In this document: positions 53,132 to 61,055 of the stretch, piece by piece | How positions within the stretch are numbered: position 1 is the first letter of the stretch | How the letters are laid out: every line of letters begins with the position of its first letter | Source of the DNA: Desulfopila sp. IMCC35008 | GTDB taxonomy: Bacteria; Desulfobacterota; Desulfobulbia; Desulfobulbales; Desulfocapsaceae | Assembly: GCF_010646885.2 (NCBI RefSeq) | Contig: NZ_CP050700.1 | Span: 1,028,001 to 1,092,000 of the forward strand | Direction of reading: 5' to 3' | DNA: 64,000 nucleotides | Position numbers and translations under genes: made by a program | The notes under the pieces: generated by a model | Databases searched by the model: none | Told to the model about the DNA's origin: nothing | The model's input: only the letters and a program-made list of their open reading frames with translations

Positions 53132-53923
53132 TCAGCGCGTTAGGGCATGGATTAAGACGGTGCCTGCGCCAGCAGGTATACCGGCACCGTATTCGTTTAC
53201 TGTATCATAAATATTGAAACCGGTAGAAGAGAGAATTTCGGACCAAAAGGAGAATCCAGGGATAAACAATTTAAGGGTCTGGCTGTAATTGATATTATCG
53301 GCTAATGATTGCATCGGACGGATTCTATACCTTTCAGTCATCGTCAGGAGGTTGGTTGTTCGGTCATACCGGCGCAGGACTTCTTTGACTACCTTGCCGC
53401 CTTGCGGGTTATCGAACAGCTGGAACTGGAAGGAGGATTCTCCTTTTGAAAGAGACAGGATATCTGTACTTGGGGTGAAAAGCTGAAGTAACAATATACC
53501 ATTTTCGGTCAGCAGTGATCTGCAGTTTTCCAGGCATTGCCTGATGGCGTCAGGCGTTATGAGCAGGTTCAGAGTGTTGTATGGAATAATTACGCTATCA
53601 AAACGGGTTGAAAATCCCGTGTGCAGCATATCCATGCATACATACTTTTCAGTAACTGCATTCCTTTTTGCCTCAATCAGCATAGGCAGGGAAATATCGC
53701 ATCCAGTGACGGAAAAACCGGTCTGTGAAAGCAGGCGAGTTATCCGACCACTTCCGCAACCAAGCTCAAGAACAGTCCTTTTTCCAGACAGTCTATTTCG
53801 GTAATACTGAACATCATCCTGGAAGCCGGACATCTCGAGATCGTATAACTCACGATAGATCGACGGTGGCAGGTTGACAAAGATATCTGCAGGTTCATTC
53901 TCGTATGTTGGATCTGGTACCAT
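53132..53923 (-). CDS. Class I SAM-dependent methyltransferase
   Basis: The 263 residues have the SAM-binding motif VLELGCGSGRITRLLSQTGF, the following acidic motif VTGCDISLPML and a post-motif region with NTLNLLITPDAIRQCLENCRSLL. The substrate cannot be read from the sequence. It lies inside the stress island, between hcp and rubrerythrin, on the same strand as hcp, but no shared regulatory box was seen. Confidence 0.88.
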   Translation of the reverse strand: MVPDPTYENEPADIFVNLPPSIYRELYDLEMSGFQDDVQYYRNRLSGKRTVLELGCGSGRITRLLSQTGFSVTGCDISLPMLIEAKRNAVTEKYVCMDMLHTGFSTRFDSVIIPYNTLNLLITPDAIRQCLENCRSLLTENGILLLQLFTPSTDILSLSKGESSFQFQLFDNPQGGKVVKEVLRRYDRTTNLLTMTERYRIRPMQSLADNINYSQTLKLFIPGFSFWSEILSSTGFNIYDTVNEYGAGIPAGAGTVLIHALTR

Positions 53924-54039
53924 GTTTACCCCGATTGCAAAAATATTACAGAGAGATATACGCGATACTTTTTTTAAACACCATTAAAAAAAAAGTGTTG
54001 CATTATGGAGAGTGTATTTGTATAAATATGCCCAAACAG

Positions 54040-54056
54040 TAATGATAATTAATATC
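54040..54056 (+). promoter_or_regulatory. Fur/PerR-like box before rubrerythrin
   Basis: TAATGATAATTAATATC matches the Fur consensus core TAATGATAATCATTATC at 15 of 17 positions. It lies 24 bases before the rubrerythrin start and overlaps where an RNA polymerase or ribosome would sit, consistent with repression. Confidence 0.55.
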
Positions 54057-54080
54057 AAATATATCAAGGAGGATACACCT

Positions 54081-54626
54081 ATGCAGAAATATGTATGTAC
54101 AGTATGTGGATATAATCATGAAGGTTCAGCAGCTCCCGAGAAATGTCCCCAATGTGGTGCAGATGCCGCAAAGTTCAAAGTACACTCAGGTGAGAATCTG
54201 GCATGGGCGGACGAGCACTTCATTGGTGTCGCGGAAGGTGTCGATGCAGAGATTGTAGAAGGACTGAAAATGAACTTCACGGGCGAGTGTACTGAGGTGG
54301 GTATGTATCTTGCGATGAGCCGTCAGGCGGATCGTGAAGGGTATCCCGAAGTCGCTGAAGCATATAAGCGTATAGCCTGGGAGGAGGCGGAACACGCCGC
54401 AAAGTTTGCAGAACTTCTCGGTGAGGTTGTTGTTGCCGATACCAAAGCAAATCTGGAAGCGCGTGTGAGTGCTGAATATGGTGCCTGTGAGGGTAAGAAA
54501 CAGCTTGCCAGCCGTGCTAAAGAACTCAATCTTGATGCGATTCATGACACCGTTCATGAGATGTGTAAGGATGAAGCCCGTCACGGTCAGGCATTTGCAG
54601 GTTTGCTGAATCGCTATTTCAAGTAA
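54081..54626 (+). CDS. Rubrerythrin with N-terminal rubredoxin domain
   Basis: Di-iron peroxidase protecting anaerobes from hydrogen peroxide. Of 181 residues, the first 35 are a rubredoxin-like zinc/iron site (C6, C9, C22, C25 in CTVCGY and CPQCGA), followed by a four-helix ferritin-like domain with E-x-T-E-x-[11 protein letters not shown] and [11 protein letters not shown] providing iron ligands. The domain order is the reverse of classical rubrerythrin, as in clostridial reverse rubrerythrin. ATG 54081 follows AAGGAGG; a Fur/PerR-like box lies just upstream and a terminator follows. Confidence 0.95.
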   Translation: MQKYVCTVCGYNHEGSAAPEKCPQCGADAAKFKVHSGENLAWADEHFIGVAEGVDAEIVEGLKMNFTGECTEVGMYLAMSRQADREGYPEVAEAYKRIAWEEAEHAAKFAELLGEVVVADTKANLEARVSAEYGACEGKKQLASRAKELNLDAIHDTVHEMCKDEARHGQAFAGLLNRYFK

Positions 54627-54644
54627 GCGGTCCTGAAGTTTCAA

Positions 54645-54687
54645 AAAAGAAGTCCGGGGTTGAAAAAAAACGGACTTCTTTTGTTTT
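54645..54687 (+). terminator. Rho-independent terminator after rubrerythrin
   Basis: AAAAGAAGTCCG (54645-54656) and CGGACTTCTTTT (54671-54682) form a perfect 12-bp stem followed by GTTTTC. The A- and T-runs may make it bidirectional for the convergent gene at 54731. Confidence 0.88.
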
Positions 54688-54730
54688 CAGGAGGCAGCTA
54701 AATGAAACCCATTGTTATGGTAAATGTCCG

Positions 54731-55891
54731 CTATTTGTTCTCTGCCTGCTGCGCAGCATAGGCAGAGGCTGCACATTCATTTTTACCCAGATCCAGTTCT
54801 TCCGCTTTGTCGTTCTCGACCTGCTCAATGTTGGCATTAATGAGTCGGATGGTTGTGTATTCTTCGGGTTGTTCACGCATATTTGCTTTGATGAAGGCCA
54901 GGAAATCTGCCTTGTTATCAATTGCGTAGATATTTTTATTGTGTTCAATGGCGGTGCCAAGAGGAGCACAGAAACAGAGTTTATCATTTGCTTCATGCCA
55001 GTCGATATAGTGCCCCGGCAAGATCAGGAGCGCCTTATCCATTTTCTGGATATCCTGAAGGGTTGCAAACAGGACATTGGACCACTCATCCACCTTGCCG
55101 CCCAGATCCGGACGCCCGACGGATTGTAGGAAAACAGCATCACCGGTTATCAAGAAACGATTATCAACCAGGTAGGAGGTGGAGCCGGGTGTGTGCCCGG
55201 GAGTAAAAATCACCCGTATCTCAATTTCTGCTGTCCCACACCTGATAACCTGATTGTCCTTGAGTTTGGTGTAGTCAAACCGGGCACCGCTGAAATCATT
55301 TTCATTTGCCATAAATTCAGCTCCGGTCGCTTCCATCAACATCCGGCTGCCAGCGATATAGTCAGCCTGGAGGTGTGTTTCGAAGGTTTGCACAATTTTA
55401 CACTCCTTCTCTTTGGCAAAGTTGAGGTAGAAATCGGTGTTTCGAGAAGGATCGAACAACCTCATCTCTCCATCGACGACCAGCCCGTAGCTGCATGATG
55501 CCTTACCGGGACGGATGAACTGGTACATTTCGTACTTTTCGCCGGAATTGAGCAGCATCGGTACCAACATGTTACCCCATGACTTAATGCCGTCCTGCAA
55601 ATAACCTATATCGTCGTAACCGTTTTTATGGAGAATTTCAGCTACATATTTAGCCGACCCCTCTTTGGCGCAGATAACGCGAACCGGTTTATCACGAGGA
55701 ATTCTGGCGATACATTCGTCTTCAATCTCCATGAAATCATAATATGAAACATTTATCATTTCGAAAGGATAGGGTGCTTCAACCTGGAATCTTGCAAAAT
55801 CCTTGTCGTTTCGGACATCGAGCAGAATCATGTTTTCCTTGGCTATTAACCAATTGTACAGCTCACTGGCAGTGTAAACGAAAATACTCAT
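54731..55891 (-). CDS. Rhodanese/metallo-beta-lactamase fusion (persulfide dioxygenase-like)
   Basis: The 386 residues start with a rhodanese domain (LLDVRNDKDF, catalytic Cys74 in VICAKEGSAKYVAE), then an ETHE1-like metallo-beta-lactamase domain with THLQADYIAGS, VIFTPGHTPGS and LITGDAVF. The usual first HxHxDH metal motif is changed to THLQADY, so the final histidine is not at the standard place. ETHE1-type enzymes oxidise glutathione persulfide with O2; in an anaerobe a sulfane-sulfur transfer or detoxification role is possible. The next gene on the strand lies 61 bases upstream. Confidence 0.9.
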   Translation of the reverse strand: MSIFVYTASELYNWLIAKENMILLDVRNDKDFARFQVEAPYPFEMINVSYYDFMEIEDECIARIPRDKPVRVICAKEGSAKYVAEILHKNGYDDIGYLQDGIKSWGNMLVPMLLNSGEKYEMYQFIRPGKASCSYGLVVDGEMRLFDPSRNTDFYLNFAKEKECKIVQTFETHLQADYIAGSRMLMEATGAEFMANENDFSGARFDYTKLKDNQVIRCGTAEIEIRVIFTPGHTPGSTSYLVDNRFLITGDAVFLQSVGRPDLGGKVDEWSNVLFATLQDIQKMDKALLILPGHYIDWHEANDKLCFCAPLGTAIEHNKNIYAIDNKADFLAFIKANMREQPEEYTTIRLINANIEQVENDKAEELDLGKNECAASAYAAQQAENK

Positions 55892-55952
55892 AAGCTACCC
55901 TCTTGTCTTGATATGATCGTAATAACAATAAAGTGTGTTATTGCATATGTGA

Positions 55953-56762
55953 CTATATAATATGTTTTTCAAGTTCATTTGTCAGCCTTTCCAGGTGTGT
56001 TTGTTCTTCTTCCGCCATCTTCTGGTAAAAGCGTCGTAATTCCGGTTCTCTTTCCTTTCTTTCAAGGCGACTGTAAAGATCATAGGCCTGGGCCTCGAAC
56101 ATCATTCCTATATGGAGGATTTCCTCGGTTGATCCGATACGACCATCAAATGAACTCAGGAAATCTTCTGTTCGTATTCCCCCTTCAACTACATCAATGG
56201 GTTCGATTTCTGCAGAATGTATTTGTTTGTATTGTGCGGCGAGTTTTGACATATGGCCATCTTCGAGATGGGCCATGAATTCAAGTAATTCCCTGGTTGC
56301 TGATTCTGTGGCCTTTTCTGCAAGAAGTAAATAGAATTGCTGCAACGCCTTTTCCATCACCCAGGCCATGATACAGCCGGATTCAAAGTCACCGGGCACA
56401 AAATACTCAAAGCCGCCTATTTCACTTCCAGCTGCCTTATGGCCTTGCCATCGGGTGATGCCTCCTGTCATGTTCAGTACGTCTTTGAAACCTTTTTCCC
56501 TAAGAATCTGACAACCGGCTTTACTGCGGACACCGGAGCGGCAATAGACTATCGTTTTGATCAGTCGGTTGAGCTCATGTTTCCTCTGGGGCAGCTCCTT
56601 GAGTGGTATGAGGATAGCACCGGGGATGTGTTCCTGTTTGTATTCCGACGGTTGACGCACATCGACGAGCTGTATATCTTCGGCTGGTGTTTCCTTGATG
56701 AGCAATCGAACCTGCTCACTGCTGATATTGTCAGTACTTTGAAAGAGGGACAGTATATTCAT
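55953..56762 (-). CDS. Rhodanese/ferritin-like fusion protein
   Basis: The 269 residues combine a rhodanese domain (QLVDVRQPSEY, Cys74 in VYCRSGVRSKAG, MTGGITRWQGH) and, from about 130, a ferritin-like helical domain with ExxH-type iron ligands (FMAHLEDGHMSKLA and MAEEEQTHLERL, with MEKALQQFY and FEAQAYDLYSRL). The fusion suggests sulfur transfer coupled to peroxide or iron chemistry; this is inference. It lies between the persulfide-type gene and the hypothetical protein on the same strand. Confidence 0.88.
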   Translation of the reverse strand: MNILSLFQSTDNISSEQVRLLIKETPAEDIQLVDVRQPSEYKQEHIPGAILIPLKELPQRKHELNRLIKTIVYCRSGVRSKAGCQILREKGFKDVLNMTGGITRWQGHKAAGSEIGGFEYFVPGDFESGCIMAWVMEKALQQFYLLLAEKATESATRELLEFMAHLEDGHMSKLAAQYKQIHSAEIEPIDVVEGGIRTEDFLSSFDGRIGSTEEILHIGMMFEAQAYDLYSRLERKEREPELRRFYQKMAEEEQTHLERLTNELEKHII

Positions 56763-56802
56763 GAACGCTCCTTTCCTGTAACTGGATACTCCCGCTACAG
56801 GG

Positions 56803-57285
56803 TCACATACGTAAAAGACTTGCTTCCTCAGGTGTCGCAGAGTAGCAGTCGATATGTATAAGCCAATAACGGGCCCGGTTCGTCCGGATATCCGCCGCCG
56901 TGTGTTCCGGCAGCCAGTGGCTGTCGTCGATGAGGTTGTAAAACGAGGAGTCTATGCCGATAAAACCGTCTAGGAAATGGCTGAGTAGGTGCAGTACCTT
57001 GCTGGGGTATCCATGTTCCAGGTTTTCGAGATCAAGGATTGTTGCGGCACCGGTTTGCTGCAACTCTTTTACTAGTGAGTTGACACTTTTACGGTTCCTT
57101 TGCTCGGCGTCTGCCAAGGCGGTGAAGAATTCGTCGTCCTGGCCTGAACAGCACTGTTTATCCAGAACTTCAATGCAATCGTAGAGAACCAGGGAGGTGA
57201 GATCAAAAAACTTGCGGACCTGGTTGCAGCAGGATTCAAAAGAAATTCCTGTCACCAGAATCTTGTGTTCGGCGATTTTGATCAC
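56803..57285 (-). CDS. Unrecognised protein between FprA and the rhodanese-ferritin fusion
   Basis: The 160 residues are soluble and helical, with several cysteines (SCC at 18-20, YDC at 35-37 and QCCSG at 44-48) and the stretch GFIGIDSSFYNLIDDSHWLP. I do not recognise a family. GTG 57285 is preceded by GGGGAG with good spacing. The gene begins 31 bases after fprA and ends 40 bases before the rhodanese-ferritin gene, so it is very likely co-transcribed and part of the O2/NO response. Confidence 0.7.
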   Translation of the reverse strand: MIKIAEHKILVTGISFESCCNQVRKFFDLTSLVLYDCIEVLDKQCCSGQDDEFFTALADAEQRNRKSVNSLVKELQQTGAATILDLENLEHGYPSKVLHLLSHFLDGFIGIDSSFYNLIDDSHWLPEHTAADIRTNRARYWLIHIDCYSATPEEASLLRM

Positions 57286-57316
57286 ACCATCTCCCCGGTC
57301 AGGTTGTTTGTTATAT

Positions 57317-58516
57317 TCAGTCAGCCATTGCTTCTTTAACGGCCTTACCCACTCGTATGCCTATCGCCATACACTCTTCAAGGCTTGCAGCATCGGGTAC
57401 GTATTTATGGCGGAATCCCTCCTCGACCAAGGTAATATTCATCTCTTCCATGGCCGTATTCAGGTATTTGACTGATTCACCACTCCAGCCATAAGAGCCG
57501 AAAGCCGCTCCCAGTTTGTTGAGGGGTTTGAGTCCGCGCATATACATCAGGAACCCTGCCATACGGGGGAGAACACCGTTGTTTAAAGTGGGGCTGCCCA
57601 GCACGATTGCCTTGGCGTTCAAAACCTTGGTCATAACATCGCTGCGGTGGTTGTATCTGAGGTTAATAAGCTCACAGCTGACTCCGGCTTCCTCCAGACC
57701 TGCGGCAACCGATTTTGCCATAGTCTCGGTTGAGTGCCACATGGTGTCGTATATTACCAGGGCCTTCTCCGTGCAGACCCCTGAGCTCCACTTCTGGTAT
57801 GCTTCGAGGATCATGCTCATGTTGGAACGCCAGATGATACCGTGGTCCGGGGCGATCATCTTGATATCGAGGTTCATGTCAGCGACGGATTTCAGCAGTT
57901 TTTGTACCAGTGGTGAAAACAGATAAAGGATATTTGCATAATATTTCCCGCACTCTTCCATTACCTCTGACATGGGAACTTGGTCGTCAAACCGTTCGCT
58001 GGTGGCATAGTGTTGGCCGAAAGCGTCACTGGAGAATAGAATACCGTCCTCCTTTAAATAGGTGAACATGGAATCAGGCCAGTGCAGCATACGGGTTTCA
58101 AGAAACTGCAGGGTTCTTTGGCCGAGGCTGATTTCGGACCCCGATTTAACGATTTCAAAAGGCCAGTCGTCCTGGTGAAAATGATCGAGCATTGCCTTGT
58201 GACCCATGGGGGAGCAGAAGACTTTCTCTGGCTTTATAAGCTCAATAATCTCCGGCAGGGAACCTGAATGATCCATTTCGACATGGTTGACGATCAGGTA
58301 ATCGATTTTTGCCGGATCGATGATTGCCTTGATGTGGCGTACAAGATCACCCATATGGGAACGTTTAACCGTGTCCACCAGGGTGACTTTTTCGTCCACG
58401 ATAAGAAAGGCATTGTACGTTGTACCTCTATAGGTGGAGTAGCCGTGAAAATCGCGGACGTCCCAATCCACTGCCCCTACCCAGTACACTCCTTTTGCCA
58501 ACTCTGTATTACTCAT
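57317..58516 (-). CDS. fprA: FprA-type flavo-diiron protein (O2/NO reductase)
   Basis: Reduces O2 to water or NO to N2O using electrons from rubredoxin or ferredoxin. The 399 residues have an N-terminal metallo-beta-lactamase-like diiron domain with HVEMDH (His78, Glu80, Asp82, His83), MLHWPDSMFTY, ILFSSDAFGQH and APDHGIIWR, and a C-terminal flavodoxin domain (VIYDTMWHSTETMAKSVAAG, LGSPTLNNGVLP, FGSYGWSGESVK). It heads the minus-strand run fprA - hypothetical - rhodanese-ferritin - rhodanese-MBL. Confidence 0.96.
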   Translation of the reverse strand: MSNTELAKGVYWVGAVDWDVRDFHGYSTYRGTTYNAFLIVDEKVTLVDTVKRSHMGDLVRHIKAIIDPAKIDYLIVNHVEMDHSGSLPEIIELIKPEKVFCSPMGHKAMLDHFHQDDWPFEIVKSGSEISLGQRTLQFLETRMLHWPDSMFTYLKEDGILFSSDAFGQHYATSERFDDQVPMSEVMEECGKYYANILYLFSPLVQKLLKSVADMNLDIKMIAPDHGIIWRSNMSMILEAYQKWSSGVCTEKALVIYDTMWHSTETMAKSVAAGLEEAGVSCELINLRYNHRSDVMTKVLNAKAIVLGSPTLNNGVLPRMAGFLMYMRGLKPLNKLGAAFGSYGWSGESVKYLNTAMEEMNITLVEEGFRHKYVPDAASLEECMAIGIRVGKAVKEAMAD

Positions 58517-58887
58517 AATTACTCCGTTAAATCGTATGTTTTTTACCGTTTCCTGAAAAAATCTATAGTGTCGTGATTAAATACAACCGGAAACAGTTTA
58601 AATATTGGCTAGTGGGATGAAAAAAATATGTCCAACACATCTTAATGGAGAGGTGGATCGATTACAAGCAGATATAGCCGGGTTGCTGAATGGAACGAGG
58701 CAAATATGCTGCTCGCTTGTTTCGTTTTCAAATTCATCTCCTAATTTGGCCGGACCTTCCTCCTTTTCTTTCATTGAGGTGAGATTATACGGGAATATTT
58801 TTTAGTAATAATTATTATTAAAGTCAAGTTTCATTGGCTACTGAATTCATTTATCAGCATTCCTGTTAAAATCTACTCCTGGTAATT
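58517..58887. other. Divergent regulatory spacer between fprA and the small ferredoxin gene
   Basis: About 370 AT-rich bases. The PerR/Fur-like box at 58806-58820 lies here, and a minus-strand TATAAT is seen at 58789-58784. Short ORFs on both strands in 58600-58800 have no recognisable features. Nothing else was found. Confidence 0.5.
58806..58820. promoter_or_regulatory. PerR/Fur-like box between fprA and the small ferredoxin gene
   Basis: TAATAATTATTATTA matches the 15-bp PerR consensus TTATAATTATTATAA at 13 of 15 positions and contains a perfect 12-bp palindrome. The 11-mer AGTAATAATTA at its left end (58804-58814) occurs again at 59128-59138. Confidence 0.5.
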
Positions 58888-59091
58888 ATGAAACGAATTC
58901 TCTATATAGATATTGGGCGATGCTCAGAATGTCTTGGCTGCGTGGAAACCGCTCCTTCAGTATTTCGTTATAATGAACAGACTGGCTGTATGGAAGTTAT
59001 TGACAATATTTATTATCCTGAGGACCTTGTGCGTGAAGCTATAAAAAATTGCCCCAAAGATTGTATTCGATGGGATGAAAATGACGATTAA
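58888..59091 (+). CDS. Small [4Fe-4S] ferredoxin
   Basis: The 67 residues contain C12, C15 and C18 (RCSECLGCVETAPSVF) and a distal cysteine in NCPKDCI, the layout of one-cluster ferredoxins of sulfate reducers. Tail residues are acidic. It is divergent from fprA with a PerR/Fur-like box between, so it may feed electrons to FprA or a related enzyme; this is inference. TVP38 follows after 111 bases. Confidence 0.85.
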   Translation: MKRILYIDIGRCSECLGCVETAPSVFRYNEQTGCMEVIDNIYYPEDLVREAIKNCPKDCIRWDENDD

Positions 59092-59114
59092 AAGACTCAT
59101 ACAGATAAGCCCGT

Positions 59115-59157
59115 ACTGCAAAGACGGAGTAATAATTACTCGTGGCTGCTTTGCAGT
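59115..59157 (+). other. Nested palindromes between the ferredoxin and TVP38 genes
   Basis: ACTGCAAAG (59115-59123) and CTTTGCAGT (59149-59157) form a perfect 9-bp stem enclosing GAGTAA (59127-59132) with TTACTC (59136-59141). No T-run follows, so it is not a classical terminator. The inner element resembles the PerR/Fur-like box at 58806-58820. Confidence 0.45.
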
Positions 59158-59202
59158 TTGGTTACAGCGGACAAAACACAGAAGTGTATGGGAGATACTT
59201 TT

Positions 59203-59907
59203 ATGACGCAGGGACATATAAAAAAAGCGCTGATTGTGCTGGCGGCGTTATTGGTTGTTGGTGTTTTCTTCTACTTTGATCTCGACCGGTTTCTCACCCT
59301 GGAATATATCAAGGAATCACAGGCGCGTTTTCAGCAATTGTATACGGAACATCGTTTGAGTGTGATAGCCGCATACATGTTTATTTATATCCTGGTAACG
59401 GCACTTTCCCTGCCAGGCGCTGTGGTTATGACTCTGGCCGGAGGTGGGCTTTTGGGTCTTGGAGTGGGGACTCTGGTTATCTCCTTTGCCTCGACAATCG
59501 GGGCGACGCTGGCCTGCCTTGTGGCCCGCACGTTACTCAGGGATTGGGTGCAGGGGAAATTTGGGGACAAACTCGCCACCATTAATGACGGTATCGCCCG
59601 GGAAGGTGGTTTTTATCTCTTCACCCTGCGGTTGATCCCTATCTTCCCTTTTTTCATGATAAATCTGGTGATGGGATTAACATCTATCCGCTTGACGACC
59701 TTCTTCTGGGTGTCGCAGCTTGGCATGTTGCCCGGAACTATCGTTTATGTAAACGCCGGAAAGGAGTTGGCGAAGATCGATTCTCCAGCCGGGATTCTGT
59801 CCCCTGAGTTATTGTTTTCTTTTGTCCTTCTCGGCCTTCTCCCCTTAACCATGAAAAAGTTGCTGCCACTGTTAAAGAAACGTTTCGTAGAGGGGACCTC
59901 CAGATAA
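59203..59907 (+). CDS. TVP38/TMEM64 (DedA-like) membrane protein
   Basis: The 234 residues have a first TM near 7-25, then the SNARE-associated/VTT domain: LSLPGAVVMTLAGGGLLG, GATLACLVARTLLRDW and RLIPIFPFFMINLVMGL with later segments. Such proteins are lipid scramblase- or transporter-like. ATG 59203 has GGGAGA eight bases upstream; in-frame ATGs at 59158 and 59188 are less likely. The DUF547 gene follows after 44 bases. Confidence 0.9.
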   Translation: MTQGHIKKALIVLAALLVVGVFFYFDLDRFLTLEYIKESQARFQQLYTEHRLSVIAAYMFIYILVTALSLPGAVVMTLAGGGLLGLGVGTLVISFASTIGATLACLVARTLLRDWVQGKFGDKLATINDGIAREGGFYLFTLRLIPIFPFFMINLVMGLTSIRLTTFFWVSQLGMLPGTIVYVNAGKELAKIDSPAGILSPELLFSFVLLGLLPLTMKKLLPLLKKRFVEGTSR

Positions 59908-59951
59908 CAGGATGAGCTGTAAATCGGTTTCGTATTGAAGGAGTTGCACAG

Positions 59952-60704
59952 ATGAAGAAGGCAGTGCGATGGATTGTTGGGGTAAGTGTTCTGTTGTTTT
60001 GCACATACGGTCATGCGGCGGTAAGGGGAATACACGATAATTGGGACTCCCTGCTCCAGGTCCACGTGAAGAACGGTCTGGTCGATTATAATGGTTTCAA
60101 GCGGCAGGAAAAACTGCTTGATGAATATTTACATCAATTGGCCGAGGTGCCGACTGAACAACTCTCCGGGAATGAGAAATTGGCGTTTTATATCAATGCG
60201 TACAACGCCTATACCATTAAATTGATTTTACAGAACTTCAGAAAAGGTTCACCTCCCCGTTCGATCAAGGATATAGGAGGCTTTTTTTCGTCGCCCTGGT
60301 CAATCCGTTTTGCGGTCGTGGGAGGAGACACACTGACACTCGATAACATTGAGCACGATATTATCCGCAAGGAGTTTGATGAACCACGGGTACATTTTGC
60401 AGTGAATTGTGCCTCCCTGAGTTGTCCGCCGCTTCTCAATAGAGCATACAGGGGTGAGTTGCTTGATGACCAGTTACAGGAGAATACCAGACGGTTTCTG
60501 AACGACCCGCATTTTACCAGATTAGAGGGAACAACCCTCTTTGTCTCCAAAATATTCAAATGGTTTGGGGAAGATTTTAAGGACGATATTCCAGGTTTTG
60601 TGCGTACTCATGCCGGTGAAGAATTACAGCACGGTCTCCAGGCCGGAGGGGATAGACTTATAATAAAGTATCTCGATTATGACTGGTCTTTGAATTCTCA
60701 GTGA
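59952..60704 (+). CDS. DUF547 family exported protein
   Basis: The 250 residues have a signal peptide (about 1-22, ending YGHA) and the DUF547 pattern: VDYNGFKRQEKLLDEYL, KLAFYINAYNAYTIKLIL, PWSIRFAVVGGDTLTLDNIEHDIIR, VHFAVNCASLSCPPL and IFKWFGEDF. The cysteines in NCASLSCP are the family's conserved pair. Function is unknown. It pairs with the TVP38 gene, a frequent neighbour of DUF547 genes. Confidence 0.92.
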   Translation: MKKAVRWIVGVSVLLFCTYGHAAVRGIHDNWDSLLQVHVKNGLVDYNGFKRQEKLLDEYLHQLAEVPTEQLSGNEKLAFYINAYNAYTIKLILQNFRKGSPPRSIKDIGGFFSSPWSIRFAVVGGDTLTLDNIEHDIIRKEFDEPRVHFAVNCASLSCPPLLNRAYRGELLDDQLQENTRRFLNDPHFTRLEGTTLFVSKIFKWFGEDFKDDIPGFVRTHAGEELQHGLQAGGDRLIIKYLDYDWSLNSQ

Positions 60705-61055
60705 TTTTGTTTGTAACTTTCGTAACTGTCTCAGTTTTATTCTCTTTGTCTTCCCTTGTCTAGAATGTCGTGAAATGTGCTTCTTCCATGCGAATAACCT
60801 TTGTAAAGTGAATCGTTCCAAGTTAGAGATAAACCTTCATAAATTATGGTTAATTGTGAGAGCAGTGCGTAGATTTACCTACGCTCTGTCCGTGCAATTG
60901 CCTATGTTATTTTGCGCATAGACATGGTAGTTTCCTATGTAGTATCAATAGGCTGGAAGGGCGCTGGATCTTCAAGTGGTGTTTGAGCCCATTCTTCATA
61001 GTGTATTATATTATAAATTAACAGCTTATGTTGTCTGGAGTCTGGTTCTTCGCTG
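60705..61055. other. Intergenic region between the DUF547 and histidine kinase genes
   Basis: About 350 bases. Short hairpins are visible, such as GCGTAG (60867-60872) with CTACGC (60879-60884). No gene, repeat copy or confident promoter was found. Confidence 0.45.

Noticed and set aside
52999..53217. 72-residue plus-strand ORF upstream of hcp
   Set aside because: It overlaps the methyltransferase 3' end, has no ribosome-binding site and no family features.
58605..58805. Short ORFs on both strands between fprA and the ferredoxin gene
   Set aside because: No ribosome-binding site and no recognisable sequence; the region is better read as a regulatory spacer.
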